Part shown: in pieces, positions 1-6,574 of the stretch
How positions within the stretch are numbered: the stretch's first letter is position 1
Layout: every line of letters begins with the position of its first letter
NCBI GenBank assembly: GCA_007133145.1
Contig: SLNF01000324.1
Coordinates: 1 to 7,397, forward strand
DNA length: 7,397 nucleotides
Direction: 5' to 3'
From: Nitriliruptorales bacterium
GTDB lineage: Bacteria; Actinomycetota; Nitriliruptoria; Euzebyales; Egibacteraceae
Notes under the pieces: model-generated
Told to the model about the DNA's origin: nothing
Databases searched by the model: none
Seen by the model: only the letters and a program-made list of their open reading frames with translations
Made by a program: the position numbers and the translations under genes

Positions 1-1
1 C

Positions 2-3000
2 GCCCGACGACGCGACGGCGACCGCCGCGACGCCGCCCTGGCCGACCTCGCCGACGAGGTCGCGAGCGCCGAGCGGCGCCGCGCCCGCCGTGAGGCCGCG
101 GTCCCCCGCGTGCGGTACCCCGCGGAGCTGCCGATCAGTGCTGCGCGAGACGAGCTCGCCGCGGCGCTGTCCGCCCACCAGGTCGTCGTCGTCGCCGGTG
201 AGACCGGCTCGGGCAAGACCACGCAGCTGCCGAAGCTCTGCCTCGAGCTCGGTCGTGGAGTGCGCGGGATGATCGGCCACACCCAACCCCGTCGTCTCGC
301 CGCGCGCAGCGTCGCCACGCGCATCGCCCGCGAGCTCGATGTCGAGCTCGGGGGCCCCGTCGGCTATCAGGTCCGGTTCACCGACACGACGAGCGAGGAC
401 ACCCTCGTCAAGCTCATGACCGACGGCGTCCTCCTCGCCGAGACCCGCCACGACCCCGCGCTGCGGGCGTACGACACGATCATCATCGACGAGGCCCACG
501 AACGCAGCCTCAACATCGACTTCCTCCTCGGCTACCTCACCCAGCTGCTGCCCCGCCGTCCCGACCTCAAGGTCATCATCACCTCGGCGACGATCGACAC
601 CTCCCGCTTCGCCGAGCACTTCGACGCCCCCGTCGTCGAGGTCTCCGGGCGCACCTACCCCGTCGAGGTGCGCTACCGCCCCTTCGAGGACGACGACCGC
701 GACCAGGCCGAGGCGATCATCGCCGCGGTCGGCGAGCTCAGCGCCGAGGGTCCCGGCGACGTGCTCGTCTTCCTGCCCGGTGAGCGCGACATCCGCGAGG
801 CCGCCGATGCCCTGCGCACCGCCGAGCCCGGCGTCGAGGTCCTGCCGCTCTACGCGCGCCTCTCGCCCGCCCAGCAGCAACGCGTCTTCGAGCCGCACCG
901 CGGTCGGCGCGTCGTCCTCGCGACGAACGTCGCCGAGACGAGCCTCACCGTCCCCGGCATCCGCTACGTCGTCGACGTCGGCACCGCGCGGATCTCCCGC
1001 TACAGCCAGCGCACGAAGGTCCAGCGCCTGCCGATCGAGAAGGTCTCGCAGGCCTCGGCGCGCCAGCGGGCCGGGCGCTGCGGGCGGCTTGCCGACGGCA
1101 TCTGCATCCGCCTCTACGACGAGGCCGACCACGACGCCCGCCCGGCCTACACCGAGCCGGAGATCCTGCGGACCAACCTCGCCTCGGTCATCCTGCAGAT
1201 GACCGACCTCGGCCTCGGCGACGTCGAGGCCTTCCCGTTCCTCGATCCACCCGACCGCCGCAGCGTCCGCGCCGCCGTCGGGCTGCTCCACGAGCTCGGC
1301 GCGATCGACCGGCCCGCCCTCGACGGCAGTCAGCGGCTCACCGACATCGGCCGGACCCTCGCCCGGCTGCCCGTCGACCCGCGCCTCGGCCGGATGATCG
1401 TCGCGGCCGACGCCGAGGGCGCGCTGTCGGAGGTCCTCGTCATCGCCGCGGCGCTGTCCACCCAGGACCCACGCCTCAGGCCGCCCGAGCAGGAGTATGC
1501 CGCCGACGCTGCCCATGAGCGCTTCGCCGATCCGTCCTCGGACTTCCTCACGCTCTTGCGCCTCTGGCGCTACCTCACCGAGCAGCGCCGGGCGCTGTCC
1601 TCGAGCGCCTTCCGTCGTCGGTGCAAGGCCGAGTTCCTCCACCACCTCCGGGTCCGCGAGTGGCAGGACCTCCACGGTCAGCTGCGCGACGCCGCGAAGG
1701 AGGTGGGGCTGTCGCGCTCGCCGACCCCCGCCGAGCCGGCGCAGATCCACCGCGCCGTCCTCGCCGGGCTGCTCTCCCAGATCGGCGTGCAACCCACCGA
1801 CGGCCGCGACTACGAGGGTGCGCGGGGCACCCGCTTCGTGCTCTGGCCCGGCAGCGCGGTCGAGGGCCGTCCGCCCTGGGTCATGGCTGCCGAGCTCGTC
1901 GAGACCTCCCGGCTCTTCGCCCGCACCGTCGCGGCGATCGACCCCGTCTGGGCGGAGCAGCTCGCCGGCCACCTCGTCGACCGCCACTACGGGGAGCCGC
2001 GCTGGGACGCCCGCCGCGGCGTGGCTGTCACCGAGGAGAAGGTCACCCTCTACGGCGTCACCCTCGTCGCCGACCGCACCGTGCCCTACCACCGCGTCGA
2101 CCGCGCCGCCGCGCGCGAGCTCCTCCTGCGCCACGGCCTGGTCCACGGTGACGTCGACCACCCCGTCGTTGCGGCGAACCACCGGCTGCTCGACGAGCTC
2201 GCCGACCTCGAGGACCGCACGCGCCGACGCGACCTCGTCGTCGACGCCGAGCAGCTGTTCGCGCTCTACGACGCCCGCGTGCCCGACCACGTCGTCTCCG
2301 CGGCGCACTTCGCCTCGTGGTGGAAGGAGGCGCGCGCCGAGCAGCCCGGCCTGCTCGCCTTCACCGCTGAGGACCTCCTCAACGCCGACGCGCCCGCGCT
2401 CGCCGAGGGGGCCTTCCCCGACACCTGGCGCCACGAGGACCTCACCTTCGACCTGTCCTACCGCTTCGCCCCCGGTGAGCCCGACGACGGCGTCACCGTC
2501 GAGGTGCCGCTCGCGGCCCTCTCGCGCCTGCCCGCCTGGGCCTTCGAGTGGCAGGTCCCCGGCCTGCGCGCCGAGCTCGTCACGACGCTCGTCCGCGGGT
2601 TGCCCAAGCCGGTGCGTCGCGAGCTCGTGCCGATCCCCGAGACCGTCGAGCGGCTCCTCACCCGCCTCGAGCCGGCACCCGAGCCGCTCGTCGACACCCT
2701 CGCGCGCGAGCTGCGACGCGACGGTGTCGACGTCGACCCCCGGGCGTTCGACGTCGCGGCGCTGCCCGCGCACCTGCGGATGCGCGTCCGCGTCGTCCAC
2801 GACGGGACCACGCTCGCCGAGGGCGAGGACCTCCCCGGCCTCCAGGCCGAGCTCGCGGGGCAAGCCCGTTCGGTCGTCGCCGGCCTCGCCGAGGGCCTCG
2901 AGGCCACCGGTGCGACCTCGTGGACCTTCGGCGCCCTGCCCCCGGTCGTCGAGCTCGCTGGTGCAGGCGGGGTCCTGCGGGGCTACCCGGCGCTCGTCGA

Positions 3001-3751
3001 CGAGGGCGAGACCGTTGGCGTGCAGGTGCTGTCGACGCCGGAGGAGCAACGCCAGGCGATGTGGCGGGGCACCCGCCGGCTGCTGCGGCTGTCCGCGCCG
3101 CTGCCGACCCGGGTGCTGCAGGGGTCGCTGTCGCGGGAGGACAAGCTCGCGCTGTCGCGCAACCCCCACGGCAGCGTCGGCGCGCTCCTCGAGGACGCCG
3201 CCGCCTGCGCGGTCGACGCGCTCATGGCCTCCGCCGGCGGACCGGTACGCGACGCCGAGGGCTTCGCCGCGCTCCGCGAGACCGTGGCCTCGGGGCTCAC
3301 CGACGCGGTGCTCGCGATCCTCGGCGACGTCCGGCGCGTGCTCGACGCCGCCGCCAGGGTCGAGGCGCGTCTCGCGAAGCTCGACGGCGGGGATCTCGCC
3401 GACAGCGTCGCCGACGCGCGGGCGCACCTCGGCCGTCTCGTCGGCCCCGGCTTCATCGCCCGCACCGGCCGGGAGCGCCTCGGGGACCTGCCGCGCTACC
3501 TCGAGGCGGTCGCCGTGCGCCTCGACAAGCTCCCGCGCGCCCCCGGCCGCGACCGTGAGCTCTCCGCGCGGGTGACCGCGGTCGAGCGGGCCTACACCGA
3601 TCTCGTGCGGCGGGTGGGCCCCCGCGCGGTGCCGATCCGTTGGATGCTCGAGGAGTTGCGGGTCAGCCTCTTCGCCCAGCAGCTCGGGACCCGCCAGCGC
3701 GTCTCCGAGCAGCGCGTCCTGCGCGCGATCGAGGAGGCGGCGCAGCGCTGA
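2..3751 (+). CDS. hrpA: ATP-dependent RNA helicase HrpA (5' end outside window)
   Basis: A DEAH-box (superfamily 2) RNA helicase; in E. coli HrpA acts on mRNA and on stalled, collided ribosomes. Residues are numbered from the GTG at 110. Walker A GETGSGKT is at 30-37, GHTQPRR (motif Ia) at 56-62, DEAH at 127-130, SAT at 159-161, ATNVAETSL (motif V) at 271-279 and QRAGRCGR (motif VI) at 319-326. The HA2/ratchet region follows at about 390-480, then an OB-fold region at about 530-630, then the DUF3418 C-terminal region to the end, closing with the family's RWMIEELRVS-like stretch (RWMLEELRVSLFAQQLGT here). The GTG at 110 is probably not the true start. The frame is open back to base 2 and gives 36 more residues, rich in Arg, Asp and Ala, that end in a VRYPAELP segment matching the pre-helicase segment of E. 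coli HrpA. E. coli HrpA is about 1300 residues and 1249 are visible here, so a few dozen N-terminal residues should lie to the left. The helicase core is intact, with no frameshift seen. Confidence 0.97.
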   Translation, partial: ARRRDGDRRDAALADLADEVASAERRRARREAAVPRVRYPAELPISAARDELAAALSAHQVVVVAGETGSGKTTQLPKLCLELGRGVRGMIGHTQPRRLAARSVATRIARELDVELGGPVGYQVRFTDTTSEDTLVKLMTDGVLLAETRHDPALRAYDTIIIDEAHERSLNIDFLLGYLTQLLPRRPDLKVIITSATIDTSRFAEHFDAPVVEVSGRTYPVEVRYRPFEDDDRDQAEAIIAAVGELSAEGPGDVLVFLPGERDIREAADALRTAEPGVEVLPLYARLSPAQQQRVFEPHRGRRVVLATNVAETSLTVPGIRYVVDVGTARISRYSQRTKVQRLPIEKVSQASARQRAGRCGRLADGICIRLYDEADHDARPAYTEPEILRTNLASVILQMTDLGLGDVEAFPFLDPPDRRSVRAAVGLLHELGAIDRPALDGSQRLTDIGRTLARLPVDPRLGRMIVAADAEGALSEVLVIAAALSTQDPRLRPPEQEYAADAAHERFADPSSDFLTLLRLWRYLTEQRRALSSSAFRRRCKAEFLHHLRVREWQDLHGQLRDAAKEVGLSRSPTPAEPAQIHRAVLAGLLSQIGVQPTDGRDYEGARGTRFVLWPGSAVEGRPPWVMAAELVETSRLFARTVAAIDPVWAEQLAGHLVDRHYGEPRWDARRGVAVTEEKVTLYGVTLVADRTVPYHRVDRAAARELLLRHGLVHGDVDHPVVAANHRLLDELADLEDRTRRRDLVVDAEQLFALYDARVPDHVVSAAHFASWWKEARAEQPGLLAFTAEDLLNADAPALAEGAFPDTWRHEDLTFDLSYRFAPGEPDDGVTVEVPLAALSRLPAWAFEWQVPGLRAELVTTLVRGLPKPVRRELVPIPETVERLLTRLEPAPEPLVDTLARELRRDGVDVDPRAFDVAALPAHLRMRVRVVHDGTTLAEGEDLPGLQAELAGQARSVVAGLAEGLEATGATSWTFGALPPVVELAGAGGVLRGYPALVDEGETVGVQVLSTPEEQRQAMWRGTRRLLRLSAPLPTRVLQGSLSREDKLALSRNPHGSVGALLEDAAACAVDALMASAGGPVRDAEGFAALRETVASGLTDAVLAILGDVRRVLDAAARVEARLAKLDGGDLADSVADARAHLGRLVGPGFIARTGRERLGDLPRYLEAVAVRLDKLPRAPGRDRELSARVTAVERAYTDLVRRVGPRAVPIRWMLEELRVSLFAQQLGTRQRVSEQRVLRAIEEAAQR

Positions 3752-3755
3752 CCGC

Positions 3756-3771
3756 CCGTGGGGCGCCACGG
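3756..3771 (+). terminator. Small hairpin just after hrpA (weak terminator candidate)
   Basis: CCGTGG (3756-3761) and CCACGG (3766-3771) form a perfect 6-bp stem around the tetraloop GGCG, starting 4 bases after the hrpA stop codon. No run of T follows, as is common in G+C-rich actinobacteria. It could be a weak terminator or an mRNA 3' stabiliser. The call rests on the inverted repeat alone. Confidence 0.28.
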
Positions 3772-3852
3772 CCGCGCAACCCGCTCAGCTCGGCCGGGCA
3801 CTCCCATCGACGGCGCCGGTTTCCCTTCTCCAACCGTCGGGTAGTGGGCAAA

Positions 3853-3874
3853 GAACGCGTTCAACGCCGCGTTG
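3853..3874. promoter_or_regulatory. Two abutting palindromes upstream of the lipid synthase (candidate operator)
   Basis: GAACGCGTTC (3853-3862) is a perfect 10-bp palindrome. Sharing its last base is CAACGC-C-GCGTTG (3862-3874), a perfect 6-1-6 inverted repeat. Both carry the same AACGC/GCGTT half-sites, so this is effectively a tandem pair of related dyads. The pair ends 5 bases before the Shine-Dalgarno AGGAGG (3880-3885). Flanking GGCAA (3847-3851) and TTGCC (3872-3876) could also pair, so an RNA stem that affects translation is an alternative to a DNA operator. No clear -35/-10 pair was recognised. No regulator is encoded in the window. Confidence 0.4.
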
Positions 3875-3893
3875 CCGTGAGGAGGGGTCCACC

Positions 3894-5162
3894 ATGGCGG
3901 CGGTTGACACGTCGCGCGCCGCGTCGACCGAGCGGGCGGAGGTCCTGCACCGCGAGCTCACCGAGGTCACCGGGGTCGCGTTGCCGGTGCGCCTCTGGGA
4001 CGGGCAGGAGCTCGGCTCTGATGGTGGCTACCGCATCGTCCTCGAGTCCCCCGAGGCCCTCCGGGCGTTGCTGCTGCCTCCGTCGGACCTCTCGGCGGGC
4101 GAGGCCTACGTCATCGGCCATGTCGACGTCGAGGGCGACCTCGTCGAGGCGATGGCCACCCTCGAGGGTCTCGGTGAGCACCGGCCGCCCGCCCGGCGCC
4201 TCGTGCGGCTCCTGCGGCACCTGCTCGCGTACCGACGCCCGACGGCCGAGGCCAGGCGGCATCGCGCGAGGCTCGAGGGCCGCCGGCGGAGCAAGCGTCG
4301 CGACCGTCAGGCGATCGCGTTCCACTACGACCATCCGCAGGCGCTCTACGACGCGTTCCTCGACGACGAGCTCGTCTACTCCTGTGCCTACTTCGACGAT
4401 CCCGAGGAGTCCATCGAGGTCGCGCAGCGCCGCAAGCTCGACCTCGTCTGCCGCAAGCTCCGTCTCGGCCCGCGCAGTCGGCTGCTCGACATCGGCTGCG
4501 GGTACGGCTCGTTGCTCGCCCACGCCGCCGAGCACTTCGGCGCGACCGGGGTGGGGGTGACCCTGTCCGAGCGGCAGGCTGAGATCGGCCGCCGCCGTCT
4601 CGCCGAGCGCGGGCTCGCTGACGTCGCGGACGTGCGGTTGCAGGACTACCGGGACGTCGAGGGCACCTTCGACGCGGTGTGCTCGATCGGGATGATCGAG
4701 CACGTGGGCCCCCAGCAGCTCCAGGCCTACCACGAACGGGTGAGGCAGCTGCTACGTCCCGGCGGGCTCGCGCTGACGCACGGCATCGTGACGGGCGACG
4801 CCGACTGGGTCAGGCGAGGGTCGGAGCGCACGTTCATCTCCGCGCACGTCTTCCCCGACGGTGGTCTCGTGCCGGCCTGGCGCCTGGTGCGTGACGCCGA
4901 GCGTGCCGGTCTCGAGCTCCTCGACGTCGAGCAGCTCCGCCCTCACTACGCCCTCACGCTGCGTGCGTGGGTGCGCCGCCTCGAGGAGCGTCGTGACGAC
5001 GTCGTCGCCGCGGTTGGTCAGCGCACCTACCGCACCTGGCGGGCCTACATGGCCGGGTCGGCAGCGGCCTTCGAGGCCCGCCGCATCGCCGTCGTGCAGG
5101 TCCTGCTGGGCAAGGGCGCCGAGGTCCCGCGCGGCCGAGCGTGGATGCTCCCCGGGATGTAG
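3894..5162 (+). CDS. cfa: Cyclopropane-fatty-acyl-phospholipid synthase family methyltransferase
   Basis: A 422-residue SAM-dependent enzyme of the Cfa/mycolic-acid synthase family. Members add a methylene or methyl carbon across the double bond of unsaturated acyl chains in membrane phospholipids. An N-terminal lipid-binding-like domain covers about 25-95. A very arginine-rich linker (101-138) leads into the Rossmann methyltransferase domain (about 140-400). The SAM-binding motif LLDIGCGYG is at 197-205. Residues equivalent to the E. coli Cfa active site are all present: C164 in YSCAYF, E269 in GMIEHVG, H296 and I298 in THGIV, and Y352 in PHYALTL. The E269-H296 spacing of 27 equals that of E. 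coli E239-H266. The ATG at 3894 is set by AGGAGG at 3880-3885 with 8-base spacing. The gene lies 142 bases after hrpA and has its own upstream palindromes, so it may be transcribed separately. The product could be a cyclopropane or, with a reductase partner, a methyl-branched (tuberculostearate-type) chain. No such partner is seen in the window. Confidence 0.94.
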   Translation: MAAVDTSRAASTERAEVLHRELTEVTGVALPVRLWDGQELGSDGGYRIVLESPEALRALLLPPSDLSAGEAYVIGHVDVEGDLVEAMATLEGLGEHRPPARRLVRLLRHLLAYRRPTAEARRHRARLEGRRRSKRRDRQAIAFHYDHPQALYDAFLDDELVYSCAYFDDPEESIEVAQRRKLDLVCRKLRLGPRSRLLDIGCGYGSLLAHAAEHFGATGVGVTLSERQAEIGRRRLAERGLADVADVRLQDYRDVEGTFDAVCSIGMIEHVGPQQLQAYHERVRQLLRPGGLALTHGIVTGDADWVRRGSERTFISAHVFPDGGLVPAWRLVRDAERAGLELLDVEQLRPHYALTLRAWVRRLEERRDDVVAAVGQRTYRTWRAYMAGSAAAFEARRIAVVQVLLGKGAEVPRGRAWMLPGM

Positions 5163-5169
5163 GCCGGGA

Positions 5170-5189
5170 GCGCGGGGCGCCACCCGCGC
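5170..5189 (+). terminator. G+C-rich hairpin after the lipid synthase gene
   Basis: GCGCGGG (5170-5176) and CCCGCGC (5183-5189) form a perfect 7-bp all-G+C stem around a 6-base loop, 7 bases past the TAG stop. There is no T run. The position and stem strength fit an intrinsic terminator of the U-tract-less kind proposed for actinobacteria. It lies between two convergent genes, and such stems work in both directions. Confidence 0.4.
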
Positions 5190-5203
5190 CCCCGGGCCGC
5201 TCG

Positions 5204-5230
5204 CGGCTCGACGCTCCCCGGGCCGAGCCG
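5204..5230. terminator. Second inverted repeat between the convergent genes
   Basis: CGGCTCG (5204-5210) and CGAGCCG (5224-5230) give a 7-bp stem with a 13-base loop. The ten-base sequence CCCCGGGCCG occurs at 5190-5199 and again at 5216-5225, the second copy lying inside this loop and stem. GGGAGCG (5166-5172) can alternatively pair with CGCTCCC (5212-5218), so several mutually exclusive folds exist. A bidirectional terminator for the + strand synthase and the - strand lipoprotein gene is the most economical reading. Confidence 0.33.
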
Positions 5231-5237
5231 GTCGAGA

Positions 5238-5277
5238 GGCGACGTCATCATCGGGTCGCTCGGGTCTCGGGGTCGCC
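5238..5277 (-). terminator. Weak inverted repeat downstream of the DUF3048 gene
   Basis: GGCGAC (5238-5243) and GTCGCC (5272-5277) can pair across a 28-base loop. Within the loop a degenerate unit is repeated in tandem: TCGGGTCGC (5251-5259), TCGGGTC (5260-5266) and TCGGGGTCGC (5267-5276). The region starts 26 bases past the stop codon of the minus-strand gene. A terminator role is possible but the long loop makes it weak. Confidence 0.2.
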
Positions 5278-5303
5278 GAAGCTGGGGTTGGGTGCCGTTG
5301 GGG

Positions 5304-6305
5304 CTACCCGTCCGTACCGTCCGGCCCGACGCCGCCCTCGTCGGCGGCGGGCTCGAGGCTGAGCCCGCCGCTGGTCGGCATCAGCTCCAACCATGACTGG
5401 CCGACAGCGTGGGGGAAGGGCGCGCCCTCGGCGGTGAGGACCTCGAGCTGGCTGTCGCGCGAGGCCTTCTGCCAGGAGGCCTCGAAGGCGCGTCCGTCGC
5501 GCAGCACCGTCGCGGAGCCCCCACTGACGAGGTCGATCGGCAGGCGTTCGTTGCCGGTCACCGCGACCTCGAGGACGACGACGGTTTCGCCGCCGAGGCG
5601 GTCGCCGGACATCGCGGTGTGCTCCCCACCATCCTGCAACCGCAGCCAGCGGCCGGCGTCGGCGCTCCACACCCAGCCCGAGCTACCCGCCTGTGGGTAG
5701 GCGATCTCCGCAGAGTCGATCGCCGTGCCGCCGTCCGGGGCCTCGGCGAAGTCCCAGGCCGTCGAGGCGGCCGGCAACCCAACGCTGGCGGCCCAGAGGC
5801 TCGCGGCCTCCACGTAGAGGTCGTGTGGCGCGGCGCGCTCGTCGCTGCGTCGCCAGCCCTCGCTCTGCCCCTCCGAGATCACGACCGGCAACGCGGCCCG
5901 CAGCTCCTCCTCGACGGGGCCGTGAGCGCCGGACATCGCGAAGACCGGCTCCAGTGGCGGCAGGAGATCAGCGTCGAGCAGCCGACCCGACCGGACCGGG
6001 CCAACCTCGCCGGGATCGCGCGAGTGGAACGTCGCGATGAGGCGGGTGGCGCCCTCGACGGGCTCGACGACGACGATGTCGGCGTGCTCGACGCCGCTCT
6101 GCGGTCGCGCCGCGGCGAGGTTGTCGATCTTGACTGCAAGTGGAGGGCGCTCCAGGACCGAGGCGTCATCGACCGGCAAGCCGGTGAGCGGGGCGATTCC
6201 ACCGCCCTCGTCGGCCTGCCCGTTGTCGGCGCCGTCGGCGTCCTCTCCGGTCGCGCAGGCGCCGAGGGCGAGCAGCGCGAGCGCGAATGCGAGTAGGCGA
6301 AGCAT
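5304..6305 (-). CDS. DUF3048 (YerB-like) domain lipoprotein
   Basis: A 333-residue predicted lipoprotein of the DUF3048 family, which includes Bacillus subtilis YerB; the family's biochemical role is unknown to me. A short signal peptide (Arg3, hydrophobic 4-14) ends in the lipobox LGAC with Cys17 as the lipidated residue, so the protein should sit on the outer face of the cytoplasmic membrane. An acidic, Gly-rich tether (20-36) follows. The N-terminal DUF3048 domain shows PLTGLP (39-44), VKIDN (58-62), ARPQSG (66-71), VGPVRSGR (101-108), SGAHG (125-129) and PHDLYV (160-165). The C-terminal DUF3048 domain covers about 180-312 and ends with GQSWLELMP (302-310). An acidic Gly-rich tail closes the protein. 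The ATG at 6303-6305 is supported by AAAGGA (minus strand, 6319-6314) with 8-base spacing. It is convergent with the lipid synthase and divergent from the TMEM175-like gene, so it is probably a single-gene transcript. The antisense frames here have no recognisable domain. Confidence 0.94.
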   Translation of the reverse strand: MLRLLAFALALLALGACATGEDADGADNGQADEGGGIAPLTGLPVDDASVLERPPLAVKIDNLAAARPQSGVEHADIVVVEPVEGATRLIATFHSRDPGEVGPVRSGRLLDADLLPPLEPVFAMSGAHGPVEEELRAALPVVISEGQSEGWRRSDERAAPHDLYVEAASLWAASVGLPAASTAWDFAEAPDGGTAIDSAEIAYPQAGSSGWVWSADAGRWLRLQDGGEHTAMSGDRLGGETVVVLEVAVTGNERLPIDLVSGGSATVLRDGRAFEASWQKASRDSQLEVLTAEGAPFPHAVGQSWLELMPTSGGLSLEPAADEGGVGPDGTDG

Positions 6306-6313
6306 CCCGGGCG

Positions 6314-6319
6314 TCCTTT
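6314..6319 (-). promoter_or_regulatory. Ribosome binding site of the DUF3048 gene
   Basis: On the minus strand this reads AAAGGA and lies 8 bases before the ATG. With the short lipoprotein signal peptide starting exactly there, it fixes the start codon. Confidence 0.6.
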
Positions 6320-6357
6320 CGCAGGGAGGCCGCTCCGCTCATCCAGCCCTTCCGGCG

Positions 6358-6378
6358 ACCCTCTGGAGGGTGAGGGTA
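6358..6378. promoter_or_regulatory. Operator-like inverted plus direct repeat in the divergent region
   Basis: ACCCTC (6358-6363) and GAGGGT (6366-6371) form a perfect 6-2-6 inverted repeat. A second GAGGGT follows directly at 6372-6377. On the minus strand the third unit overlaps TACCCT (6378-6373), which fits the loose actinobacterial -10 pattern TAnnnT. No convincing -35 was found. The element lies 53-73 bases upstream of the DUF3048 start codon. A regulator binding here could occlude that promoter and perhaps influence the divergent gene. Confidence 0.33.
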
Positions 6379-6567
6379 GCGTCGCGCCCTGGGCGATCGT
6401 CTTGGCGGCTGGTTCAGCGTCCCCTGATGTGTCGCGGCGGCGGTGCCCGGAGGTCCTGGCGCTGAGGGAGGCGGCGGCGACACCGACGGGGCGCTACCGT
6501 CAGGCGCGCCGGAGGGGGTCGTCTCGGGGGTGACGTCCTTGGTGTCCCAGGACGAGGTGCGGCAGGC

Positions 6568-6574
6568 GGGGAGG
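6568..6574 (+). promoter_or_regulatory. Shine-Dalgarno that bears on the TMEM175-like start
   Basis: GGGGAGG ends directly against the ATG at 6575, too close to serve it, but stands 6 bases before an in-frame GTG at 6581. On ribosome-binding-site grounds the GTG is the better start. The ATG could instead use the weaker GGCAGG at 6561-6566, with 8-base spacing. Confidence 0.45.

Noticed and set aside
90..272. 60-residue + strand frame at the left edge
   Set aside because: Arg/Ser/Pro-rich shadow lying across the HrpA N-terminus and Walker A region; no domain.
2983..3465. Minus-strand frame antisense to the hrpA C-terminus
   Set aside because: Ser/Ala/Arg-rich composition and no recognisable motif; the + strand here encodes conserved HrpA sequence.
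2548..3558. 336-residue + strand frame inside hrpA
   Set aside because: Arg/Ala/Gly/Pro-only composition; a shadow of the conserved DUF3418 region.
1497..3575. 692-residue open frame overlapping hrpA in another + strand frame
   Set aside because: The translation is almost entirely Ser, Arg, Pro, Thr and Ala, typical of an off-frame reading of G+C-rich coding DNA, while the hrpA frame has clear homology over the same bases.
3640..4560. 306-residue + strand frame bridging the hrpA end and the lipid synthase
   Set aside because: Arg/Ser-rich shadow crossing a true intergenic gap with an obvious ribosome binding site for another frame.
3861..4733. 290-residue minus-strand frame antisense to the lipid synthase
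   Set aside because: Reads as the third-frame complement of a G+C-rich gene, with no motif, while the + strand carries SAM-binding and catalytic motifs.
4861..5700. 279-residue + strand frame across the convergent junction
   Set aside because: Crosses two real gene ends and a hairpin-rich gap; low-complexity composition and no domain.
5409..6296. 295-residue + strand frame antisense to the DUF3048 gene
   Set aside because: No motif, whereas the minus strand has a lipobox, both DUF3048 domains and a ribosome binding site.
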